A stretch of 64,000 nucleotides of DNA from Pseudalkalibacillus sp052246725. GTDB taxonomy: Bacteria; Bacillota; Bacilli; Bacillales; Fictibacillaceae. The notes under the pieces were generated by a model. It had not been told where the DNA came from and ran no database searches. It saw only the letters and a list, made by a program, of their open reading frames with translations. This document shows, one piece after another, positions 7,716 through 15,048 of the stretch. The stretch lies in assembly GCA_052246725.1 (NCBI GenBank), contig JBQQCL010000008.1, one strand, 5' to 3'. The position numbers and the translations under genes are program-made. Position 1 is the stretch's first letter. Each line of letters opens with the position of its first letter.

Positions 7716-8221
7716 TAAAGTTTTTGAGTGTTCCCTTTTACCTTGTTCGACAAGTTAACAGGAATTTCAACATTTTTTTCTGACCTGCAGTTTTTATCTA
7801 TGCTATAATGAATTCACCATTTAATTTTTCCTGAACATATCGGGTTGGCACAATTGTGTCAGCCCCTTTTATTTGTGTTTAAGATATATGAATGATCATA
7901 ACTTTTGAAAAAATAGTGGGTTCAAGCGAAAGTAGCGACACTTCTGGGGGAATTGAGAACCAGACGAACCATGTTTTTAGTTAACGGACATGAGAGCCGT
8001 TAATTGTGAACAAAATCAGTGTTTCTAAATTTTAACGGACACCACAGCCGTTATTTAGGAACAAAACAGCTGATTTACCATGATATTTGCGAAATAAGGT
8101 CCCTGGTGTCCGTTAGGTTTGTTAAAATCCCATGGTTTTAGTCAAATAAGGTCTCCTGTGTCCGTTAACGGATGGTCCGGATGAAGAGGCTTGCGATTCC
8201 TAAGTGAATTCATCCTTAAAA
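7716..8221. repeat. 500-bp gene-free gap with four copies of a TAACGGACA repeat
   Basis: Four sites share a core close to TTAACGGACACCAGGGACC followed by TTATTT. Two are on the plus strand (about 7979-8003 and 8034-8057) and two inverted (about 8095-8117 and 8145-8167). The second copy is itself palindromic (TAACGGAC...CCGTTA). Two related sites occur at 58785-58875. The inverted copies could pair in RNA. No gene or promoter is evident in the rest of the gap. Confidence 0.5.
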
Positions 8222-8256
8222 ATACAAAAAAACAGACCCTGTTAAGGATCTGTTTT
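8222..8256 (-). terminator. Terminator of the cold-shock gene
   Basis: Minus strand stem AACAGATCC / GGGTCTGTT with a TTTTTTTG tail, 17 bases after the stop. Confidence 0.8.
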
Positions 8257-8272
8257 GAGTTCAACTTTTTAT

Positions 8273-8473
8273 TTAGACTTTTTGTACGTTTGAAGCTTGA
8301 GGTCCACGTTGGCCTTCTTCAACTTCAAAAGTAACTTCTTGACCTTCGTCTAAAGATTTGAATCCGTCTGCTTGGATAGCTGAAAAGTGAACGAATACGT
8401 CGTCTGCACCTTCACGCTCGATGAATCCAAAACCTTTTTCTGCGTTAAACCATTTTACTTTACCATGTTCCAT
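8273..8473 (-). CDS. Cold-shock protein (CspA/CspB family)
   Basis: 66 residues, a single cold-shock domain with RNP1 (KGFGFIE) and RNP2 (VFVHFSA) motifs and the conserved N-terminal GKVKWFN. It binds single-stranded RNA and DNA and acts as an RNA chaperone in the cytosol. TAGGAGG lies seven bases before the ATG. A strong promoter 115 bp upstream gives it a long 5' leader, as usual for csp genes, which fits post-transcriptional cold regulation. Confidence 0.95.
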   Translation of the reverse strand: MEHGKVKWFNAEKGFGFIEREGADDVFVHFSAIQADGFKSLDEGQEVTFEVEEGQRGPQASNVQKV

Positions 8474-8587
8474 GTTTGTTGCCTCCTAGTGCTCATTGCA
8501 CAATGTTTTTCATATTCTTGCTCAGAACTAGACGTAAAGTGTTACACTTTTAACTATCCAATGATCGAACAAAAATAACTGTTTTTA

Positions 8588-8616
8588 ATAATAGCAGTTT
8601 GTTCATAAATAAGCAA
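8588..8616 (-). promoter_or_regulatory. SigA promoter with extended -10 for the cold-shock gene
   Basis: Minus strand: TTGCTT (8616-8611), a 17-base spacer ending in TGC, then TATTAT (8593-8588). The TG one base before the -10 box makes it an extended -10 promoter. It would give a leader of roughly 105-110 bases before the csp start. Confidence 0.7.
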
Positions 8617-8663
8617 GTCATTTACTAAAGTACTCATGATTTGTAATGTTTGTAACCTTTGTG

Positions 8664-9119
8664 TTAAGAAACTTCATACTTCATCAATGGAAGCTTCCTG
8701 TCCGCAAATACGGTTGAAGGTGTTTCTCCAATTTTGACGGCACCCATTTTTTCGTAGAATCCCATTGCATGAGGATCGCTGTCAATCGTGAAGCTACTGA
8801 TGTCCAATTCGTTAGCTCGGTGGACGACATGAGACCAAAGCTGCTTCCCATAACCTTCACCTATGAATCCAGGATTAAGATACATGAAATCCAGGGCAGC
8901 CTGTCCATTTTTGATGACAAATGCAAAGAATCCCAGGACCTTCCTGTTGTCCTCAAGCACATATACTTCGTTCTTTTCGATATATTTTTCACTTAACGTA
9001 AGTGCATCGCGACAGGTTAGAATGAACTCTTCCGAATAGTCCCACTGGGCTTTTGAAAGTAAAGCAAGATCACTTAAAAGCTGAGCTTCTTCAGGCTTTG
9101 CCCTTCTAATCGCGGCCAT
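8664..9119 (-). CDS. GNAT family N-acetyltransferase
   Basis: 151 residues covering a full GNAT domain: N-terminal IRRAKPEEAQLLSDLAL, central VLGFFAFVIKNG, a beta4 strand LDFMYLNP, the acetyl-CoA loop GEGYGKQLW (here E-G-Y-G-K in place of the usual Q-x-x-G-x-G/A), and the C-terminal HAMGFYEKMGAVKIGE. A good AAAGGAG site precedes the ATG. Substrate unknown. Unlike the other GNAT gene in this window it is intact. Confidence 0.85.
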   Translation of the reverse strand: MAAIRRAKPEEAQLLSDLALLSKAQWDYSEEFILTCRDALTLSEKYIEKNEVYVLEDNRKVLGFFAFVIKNGQAALDFMYLNPGFIGEGYGKQLWSHVVHRANELDISSFTIDSDPHAMGFYEKMGAVKIGETPSTVFADRKLPLMKYEVS

Positions 9120-9199
9120 AAGAATGGCTCTCCTTTCATTGTTTTACTAGAGTACTTTCGGGATCGTGTCCGGAATTCCTTTTTATCCTTACGTTTTGG

Positions 9200-10075
9200 T
9201 TAACCCCTGAACTTTGGAGAGGGGATTCCTTTTACATCCTCCAAGGTGACTTTAAATAATCCTCCCGCCATTGGAAAAGCTGAAAGTTGTTCTTCAGTCA
9301 TTCCCTTCCTGGCTGTCGTGATATAGAGGTCGTTCAAATCTTTTCCACCAAATGCACATGAGGTCACATTGAGTGCAGGAACGGTAACTTCTTGTATCTG
9401 CTCACCAGTCATCGGGTTCCATCTCGACACTTTCGCTCCTCCCCAATGCGCTATCCAAAGCATTCCGTCTGCGTCGATCGTCATGCCATCAGGTTTGCCC
9501 TGATCATCCGGTACTACAATGATATCCATTGAATTCTTGATATCTCCTGTTTTCAAATCATATTCATAGCGGACGACTTTCTGAGTTGGTGTATCAATGT
9601 AGTAAAAGTAGTTATGATCAAATGACCAGATAAGGCCATTTGAATTGGTGACATGGTCGATTTTCTTGTTGACATTCATGTCAGTATCCAAACAATATAG
9701 GGCAGCATTCTTGTCCCGGCTTTCATCAATTGTGCCAGCCCAGAACCTGCCCGCGGGATCACATTTTCCATCATTGAAACGGTTAGTCGGAATATCCTCT
9801 TCTGGATCTTGAATGAGTCGGGTTTTTTCCGTATCAAGATCGATAAAATGAAATCCGTTATCAAGTGCGGCGGCGAGACCACCATCTTCACGCGGCACCA
9901 CCGTTCCAGGCATATGATCCAGTTGGATTGTACGGTTGTGATCAGACTCAGGGTCATAAATGAAAATTTGCTTTTCTAAAATATCGACCCAGTATAATAC
10001 TTGTTTTTCATGGTCCCATGACGGTCCTTCACCCAAGGTTGCCTTTGCATCCAGGATAAGTTCTATATCAGTCAT
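9200..10075 (-). CDS. SMP-30/gluconolactonase/LRE family hydrolase
   Basis: 291 residues forming a six-bladed propeller of the SMP-30 family. Visible hallmarks: LGEGPSWDHEKQVLYWVDI at the start (metal Glu in GEGP), RFNDGKCDPAGRFWAGT, SNGLIWS (metal Asn) and KPDGMTIDADGMLWIA (metal Asp). Such enzymes open sugar lactones using a divalent metal. ATG at 10075 is chosen because GGGAGG is eight bases upstream; an upstream ATG at 10093 has no site. It follows a lipoprotein gene by four bases and is likely translated from the same message. Confidence 0.88.
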   Translation of the reverse strand: MTDIELILDAKATLGEGPSWDHEKQVLYWVDILEKQIFIYDPESDHNRTIQLDHMPGTVVPREDGGLAAALDNGFHFIDLDTEKTRLIQDPEEDIPTNRFNDGKCDPAGRFWAGTIDESRDKNAALYCLDTDMNVNKKIDHVTNSNGLIWSFDHNYFYYIDTPTQKVVRYEYDLKTGDIKNSMDIIVVPDDQGKPDGMTIDADGMLWIAHWGGAKVSRWNPMTGEQIQEVTVPALNVTSCAFGGKDLNDLYITTARKGMTEEQLSAFPMAGGLFKVTLEDVKGIPSPKFRG

Positions 10076-10079
10076 TCGT

Positions 10080-10496
10080 TCAGCCTCCCTCATTTCGTTG
10101 AATCTTGATTGTTGCGTTTATAGGTGTATACCCGTCCTTTTCATCGTTTAACAGGTCACCATTTTGACGGGAAATTTCCGCATAATACACTGTTTGATCC
10201 TTCGTGACAATCACGAGTAAATTAATATCGTCTCGATGACTGATATTCCTTGCATTATCAAGGGAAAAGCCCACTTGCTCCTCAATCATGTTGTCAGAAC
10301 TATACGGATAGAATATGTATGCTTTTTCCCAATTGAAGTCAGTAAATGCTTTTAGGTTGATTTCTGTCGTTGCATCCTCAGCCATTTTAGCTTCAATTGC
10401 ATCTTCAAGCTCCGTGCTACGTATCATACCTGATGAACTGCAGGCAACAAGGAATAGAATGAGTATACACGAGATCGTTTGTTTAATAATCTTCAT
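10080..10496 (-). CDS. Small lipoprotein (138 aa), unknown function
   Basis: The N-terminus is a lipoprotein signal peptide: MKIIKQTISCILILFLVACS with lipobox LVAC at residue 19. The remainder is a soluble extracytoplasmic domain without a motif I know. The likely ATG at 10496 directly abuts AGGAGG, which is unusually close. Two ATT codons just downstream and TTG codons just upstream are the only alternatives, so the exact start is uncertain. Longer ATG frames upstream would destroy the signal peptide. Confidence 0.6.
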   Translation of the reverse strand: MKIIKQTISCILILFLVACSSSGMIRSTELEDAIEAKMAEDATTEINLKAFTDFNWEKAYIFYPYSSDNMIEEQVGFSLDNARNISHRDDINLLVIVTKDQTVYYAEISRQNGDLLNDEKDGYTPINATIKIQRNEGG

Positions 10497-10507
10497 CCTC
10501 CTCAAGA

Positions 10508-10597
10508 ACAATAAGGCTGACCCGACTGTCTGTGTCCCGCCCTCGTTCCCAACATTTTGAGAGGTAGGTTTATGACACTTCGTTTTGGACCAGCCCC
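10508..10597. repeat. Imperfect inverted repeat element, GGCTGACCC...GGACCAGCCCC
   Basis: The ends GGCTGACCCG and TGGACCAGCCCC are near inverses, and the interior resembles the element at 47324-47443. It sits between the lipoprotein gene and the truncated gene to its right, and may act as a terminator or be a relic MITE. Confidence 0.35.
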
Positions 10598-10602
10598 GAA
10601 TC

Positions 10603-11003
10603 TTATACACTTTCAATAAGGTTCTTTCTCTCTCCTTTAATCCTTTCTAGCTCACGACGTTTTTGTCCAGCTTGTTCCTTCAGATCGGATACCAGACTGG
10701 ATATTTTGCGGTACTGGGTCTTCGTCTGTTGCAAGGAGTCATCGATTCGTCCTTGTACCATCCAGTCAGCGATAAGACCATCGAAGAAGAAATCTGCGAA
10801 TTTCAATAGACCTGGAATATCGATATGGATGTCAACTTCGTCGTTGATATCGGCTAGTTCCTTTTGAAAGTGTCGCATTCGGGTTTGGGCTTGATGAATG
10901 TACTCGGTTGCTTGATCGATATGATTATGTTTAATTGCACCTGAAATTACGCCACCGCCAAACATATCTAGCGTACCCCAACCTTTGGCTTTTTCGAGCT
11001 CCG
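10603..11003 (-). pseudogene. 3' part of a coiled-coil protein gene, 5' end lost
   Basis: The last about 130 codons read as a genuine protein: ELEKAKGWGTLDMFGGGVIS, then HIDQATEYIHQAQTRMRHFQ, a V-D-I-H-I-D-I-P segment, and a Lys/Glu-rich coiled coil ending NLIESV. To the right of about 11003 the frame stays open only because it runs antisense to the oxidase fragment. The protein-like character stops there. I infer a deletion that removed the start. The family is not identified. Confidence 0.6.
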
Positions 11004-11687
11004 GATTCCTATTTGACCGAGATGTACGTAACAAACTATGAACGTGCATCTGGCGGGGCGTCCTTGCTAGATCATAATGAATTGAAAGATGAACGTTTGA
11101 CGGCTGTTTCCAAATTTGCTTTAGGAATGGCACGCGATTTCGATTGGGCGAAAAACACGTTCTGGAAATTACAGAAGAATTATTTTTTACAAACCAATGG
11201 TGATTTGATTTCACGAAACAACGTGATGCGTAGCGAATCGAAGTTTCTTGAATATGAGGCTGAAAACGACAACGACGTTCTTCAGGAATATTTCGTCCCA
11301 GTCGATGCATTTGCAGCTTACACCGGTGATTTGCGAAGCGTTTTGTCAGAGGAAGAGCTCAACCTTTTGAACATTACAGTACGGTACGTGAACCATGATG
11401 AAGGACCGGTATTGTCTTATTCTGATGAGGAGATGTTCGCGCTCGTCCTGCTGATCAACCAGGGATTGTCTAAGGAAGGACAGATGGAAACGAAAGCAAT
11501 CGTGCAGAAGATGATCGATGTGACGTTGGAGCACGGGGGAAGCTATTATTTGCCTTACATGCCTTATCCGACGAAAGAACAAATGCTGCGTGCGTACCCA
11601 CGGACAGAAGAATTTTTTGAGAAGAAAAAACAGTACGATCCAGATGAACGGTTCACTAACTTTTTCTACGAGGAGTATGAACAATGA
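11004..11687 (+). pseudogene. 3' part of a FAD-linked oxidase (lactone-oxidase type), 5' end lost
   Basis: From about 11010 the plus strand encodes the C-terminal half of a FAD-binding oxidoreductase: SRNNVMRSESKFLEYEAEND, LQEYFVPVDAFAAY, LLNITVRYV, then YYLPYMPYPTKEQMLRAYPR, and the closing YDPDERFTNFFYEEY. The FAD-binding N-terminal half is absent. A probable extra frameshift lies near 11040, where FDRDVRNKL in one frame is followed by ERASGGASLLDHNE in another. Its stop overlaps the next start (ATGA), so the downstream MFS gene was translationally coupled to it. Confidence 0.7.
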
Positions 11688-12268
11688 ATAAAGCAAAATT
11701 AAAAGGATTGGTCATTTCACAAAGCAGCGTGTTTTTTGCGAGCAGTCTGATTTTCCCGTTCTATATCCTGTTCATTAAAAATGTAGGATCGAGCTTTGCC
11801 CAATTTGGACTCTCCTACGGGCTTTTCGGGTTAAGCTCCGCTCTTCTTCATCCTGTCATCGGCAAATTGTCCTCCCGGATCGATCATCGGTTGTTTTTAC
11901 TCGTGAACGCCTGGGGGATGGCCACCGTGCTCTTGTTTTTCCCGCACGTCTCCAGTATTGGACAGGTATATGTCATCCAGCTCTTTCTCGGGATGTTCGG
12001 CGCACTCCAAAAACACGGAGAGAAAATCATGATTGCGGAGCTCACTGATGGATCGGAACGCGGAGTAAAGATTGGAAACTACCATTTCTGGACGTCGATC
12101 TTCTCAGCGTTTGCAATCATCGCTGGCGGATATCTCGCAGACTACTTGACCATCAATATCATCTTTTATATGAGCTCAGTGCTCTATTTTGTGAGCGGCC
12201 TTGTTGTCCTGAATATAAGGAATCATAGTGAAAAAATTAGAGGAACAGAGATTTTTGTCGAGAAGTAG
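11684..12268 (+). CDS. Half-size MFS-type transporter (about 6 TM)
   Basis: 194 residues with about six hydrophobic segments: GLVISQSSVFFASSLIFPFY, YGLFGLSSALLHPVIGKLSS with the MFS loop G-K-L-S-S-R-I-D-H-R, VYVIQLFLGMFGALQKHGEK, then two more helices near the end. This is one MFS half (normal size is about 400 residues). It ends cleanly without a frame that continues, so it is either a true half-transporter or a remnant. The start overlaps the FAD-oxidase stop by four bases. With its partner gene destroyed, function is doubtful. Confidence 0.65.
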   Translation: MNKAKLKGLVISQSSVFFASSLIFPFYILFIKNVGSSFAQFGLSYGLFGLSSALLHPVIGKLSSRIDHRLFLLVNAWGMATVLLFFPHVSSIGQVYVIQLFLGMFGALQKHGEKIMIAELTDGSERGVKIGNYHFWTSIFSAFAIIAGGYLADYLTINIIFYMSSVLYFVSGLVVLNIRNHSEKIRGTEIFVEK

Positions 12269-12315
12269 GTTGGGAGATTTTACATATTTGGGGTGTTGTG
12301 ATGTTAGGAGAAAAG

Positions 12316-13208
12316 ATGAAAGTCAGGGGGAAGGACTTTCATGTCGAAACGTATGGTTCAGAAGATAACCCTGCCCTTCTCTATTTGCATGGCGGACCTG
12401 GCGAGACGTGTTATGATTTTACCTTCAACCAGAAAGAAAGATTGGAAGATTCGTTTTATATTGTTTCTATTGACCAAAGAGGCGTCGGTCGATCTGAAGC
12501 GATTAATGAAAATGAGAAATTCGGATTTCAAGATTTGGTTGAGGATTGCGAGGCTTTGAGAAAAAAGCTCGGAATCGATCGCTGGTCCATTTTGGGGCAT
12601 TCTTTCGGTGGGTTTCTTGGCCTTTCTTATGTGATCAATATCCGGAATCCATTGATCGAGCGATTTTCGAGTGTCCGACATTCGATTTTGGCTTGACGTC
12701 GAAACAGCTGTTGCGGAAAACGGCAAAGCTCTTTGAGAAATACGGATTGGATGATTTGAAAAAACAAGCGTATGAACTGATTAACAGTGGTGTGTCCGTT
12801 CGGGAGTTGACTTTAGGATATCATGAATTAAGTGATGAACTCGGTGATAAACGGATGGAGATCTACAGGTACAAAGAATGTCCGACTGATTATTATGCGT
12901 ATTACTCAGAGGATGAGTGGGAAACTTTTTTCGACAATTCCGAGCGCCATGGGGCTTTGTTGATGGAAGAAGGTCTAGTATTTGAGTCTCTTCTACCGAA
13001 GTTGAAAGAAGTGAAGGTGCCGATGATGTTGATGACGGCAGACCATGATGCCGCAACATGTCCGCACCATATTGCAGCCTTCAAGCAAGATGCGGAATAC
13101 GGTAAGATCGTTCATTTTGAGGAGTGTGGTCATACACCGCATTATGAAGAGGCAGACCGGTTTGCGGAAATCGTGAAAGAATATCTGCTGGCAGCGAAGA
13201 CTGTTTGA
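12316..13208 (+). pseudogene. Alpha/beta hydrolase (proline iminopeptidase type), frameshifted
   Basis: Frame one starts at ATG 12316 (AGGAG five bases upstream) and contains the oxyanion motif LHGGPGETCYDF, the DQRGVGRSE strand and the nucleophile elbow GHSFGG. At about 12631-12634 the frame shifts and continues as DQYPESIDRAIFECPTFDFG, then the Asp region MLMTADHDAATCP and the catalytic His region EECGHTPHYEEADRFAE. Adding one G (giving ...SYVDQYPES...) restores a single protein of about 297 residues. All triad elements are present, so only the one-base deletion breaks it. Confidence 0.75.
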
Positions 13209-13240
13209 GTGACCTTAAGCAGGTTGCTCTTTTTTGTTTT
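13205..13240 (+). terminator. Terminator after the alpha/beta hydrolase
   Basis: Stem GAGTGACC / GGTTGCTC (with G-T pairs) and a following TTTTTTG run, overlapping the stop codon. Confidence 0.65.
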
Positions 13241-13282
13241 TGTAGGTAACTTTTCATTTTTGTAGATAACATTTGCGCTTAT
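13236..13282. repeat. Two-copy mini-array, 20-bp period (TTTTTGTAGATAAC family)
   Basis: TTTTTGTAGGTAACTTTTCA is followed directly by TTTTTGTAGATAACATTTGC. The same core with the same period occurs at 18830 and, inverted, at 22794. Confidence 0.5.
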
Positions 13283-13310
13283 CCTGAATTTTTTTGTTTT
13301 CTTTAAGTAC

Positions 13311-13345
13311 AAAAAAGGAAGACAATTATTAAAATTGTCCTCCAC
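13311..13345 (-). terminator. Terminator of the SDR/FAH/TRAP operon
   Basis: Minus strand stem GAGGACAATT / AATTGTCTTC followed by CTTTTTTG, ten bases after the SDR stop. Confidence 0.8.
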
Positions 13346-13354
13346 TCTATCCTT

Positions 13355-14146
13355 TTATAAAGCTTTGACCATGCCGCCGTCGACGAGGAAAGATTGTCCT
13401 GTAACGTAGGTGTTTGCTCCTGATCCAAGAAAGACGACCATTCTCGCAAATTCTTCCGGTGTCCCATAGCGTTGAAGCGGGATTTTCTTTTCCGTATTCT
13501 CCACATGCTCTTCGTATGGAATCCCAAGCTGTCCCGCCCGGATTTCATCAAGTTCAGCGACCCGATCCGTACCGATTCGTCCAGGTCCCACCGTATTGAT
13601 GAGGATCTGATGCTCAGCAAGCTCCTGTGAAAGACTCTTCGCAAGGCCGACGATTCCCGCCCGGAACGTGTTCGATAGAATCAAGTTATCAAGCGGCTGT
13701 TTAATTGATGATGAAGCAAAATTGATGATGCGTCCGCTATGCTGCTTTTGCATGTGCGGAAGCACTTCACGGATCAGCCGGATGAAACTCAACAGGTTGA
13801 GCTCGAACGATTTCTGCCAATCTTCATCCCTCATGTCTTCAAAACGTCCTGCCGGTGGGCCTCCGGCGTTGTTGATCAGCACATCCACAGTCCCATTCTT
13901 TTCAACAGCAGTGTTGACTAGATTTTTGATCTGCTCATAATCCGTGATGTCACAAATGGTATAATCGACGTTTTCATTGCGTGTCTCCTGGAAAATTTCT
14001 TTCTTCGCCAGTTGAAGCTGTTCTTCATTGCGGCTTGCGATGAGGACATGCGCCCCTTCTCTAGCATATTCCATCGCCGTTGCTTTCCCTAGTCCCTTGC
14101 TTCCGGCGGTTACGATCACACTTTTACCCTTCAATTGTAGATCCAT
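13355..14146 (-). CDS. SDR-fold protein with altered catalytic motif
   Basis: 263 residues with the SDR Rossmann start VIVTAGSKGLGKATAMEYA, INNAGG and the C-terminal YVTGQSFLVDGGM. The expected YxxxK catalytic pair is missing: where YSATKAG normally lies this protein has SNTFRAGIVGLAKSLSQEL, so Tyr is Ser and Lys is Arg. Ser in NFASSS is kept. It belongs to a 3-oxoacyl-ACP-reductase-like group that departs from the standard tetrad, so reductase activity should not be assumed. Its ATG lies inside the end of the FAH-type gene, and it is last in the TRAP operon. Confidence 0.85.
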   Translation of the reverse strand: MDLQLKGKSVIVTAGSKGLGKATAMEYAREGAHVLIASRNEEQLQLAKKEIFQETRNENVDYTICDITDYEQIKNLVNTAVEKNGTVDVLINNAGGPPAGRFEDMRDEDWQKSFELNLLSFIRLIREVLPHMQKQHSGRIINFASSSIKQPLDNLILSNTFRAGIVGLAKSLSQELAEHQILINTVGPGRIGTDRVAELDEIRAGQLGIPYEEHVENTEKKIPLQRYGTPEEFARMVVFLGSGANTYVTGQSFLVDGGMVKAL

Positions 14147-15033
14147 TTTCGCTTTCTTCCTTTCTTCCCTTTAAGTCTTTGACTGGATTGATGAGTGGGC
14201 GGAAACCATCGATATGGCATTCAACGATATCTCCATCCTGGATTACGACTGCTCCAGGTGTTCCGGTTAAAATGATATCTCCCGGGAGAAGGGTCATCAC
14301 TTTCGAATGGGAAACTGACAAGATGATGCGGGTTGAACGTCATGTTGTGCACTTTGTTTTTCCGATGGGGTTCCCCGTTGATCACCGTCGATACTTCCAA
14401 CTCAGACAGATCCTCAATTTCATCAGTGGTAACGAACTCAGGTCCGAAGCTGAAAAACGTATCGAAGCTTTTCGAACGGGTCAAGTACCTCGGGTTGACC
14501 TGTAAAATATCTTCCGCTGTCATATCGATGATGGTTGTATAGCCGGCGATATAGGAATCCGCCTCCTCCTCGGATACATCTTTGCACGTTTTACCGATGA
14601 TGAGGCCCAACTCTGCTTCTGCTGTCGTCCGCTCAGATTGGTTCGGAATTTTAATCGGATCTCGAGGACCGATAATTGTCGTATCAGGCTTCATAAAACT
14701 GGCCGGCTCTGACGAAGGCGCTTTTTCAAGAAGATCTGAAGCGTGTTCGACATAGTTGAGACCGATTCCCCAGATCTTTCGCGGGTGACGGTAAAGTGCT
14801 CCAAACTCCACACCCTCAATCGGATGACCGAGATCAGAAGCCAGCCGCTCTACATCGACGGAACCCCACCAGTTTCCGAATGTCGCCAGTGCTTCAGGCT
14901 GAATCAATTCAAACAAGGTTTCAGGATGATCAAGATTCAAGTAACGGTTGATGTCTGATAGTACGATCACCTTATCGTCTACGAGGACAGCAGCCCTTTC
15001 TTTATCCCCTAACAAGATTGTTGCCAAACGCAT
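14124..15033 (-). pseudogene. Fumarylacetoacetate hydrolase family enzyme, frameshifted
   Basis: The N-terminal frame gives IWGIGLNYVEHASD, the metal-site region TTAEAELGLIIGKTC and GYTTIIDMTAEDI. After NPHHLVSF the correct reading moves to another frame as HSKVMTLLPGDIILTGTPGA. The cause is one extra base in the CCC/GGG run at 14309-14311; removing it gives ...LVSFHSKVMTLLPGD... in one frame. Family members hydrolyse or decarboxylate acylpyruvate-like substrates with Mg. Position right behind the TRAP transporter suggests that it acts on the imported organic acid (inference). The end overlaps the SDR start by 23 bases. Confidence 0.8.
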
Positions 15034-15048
15034 TTTTCCACCTCCTGT

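Noticed and set aside
11004..11310. N-terminal half of the minus-strand frame ending at 10603
   Set aside because: It is antisense to the FAD-oxidase fragment and is not protein-like; only the part left of about 11003 is kept.
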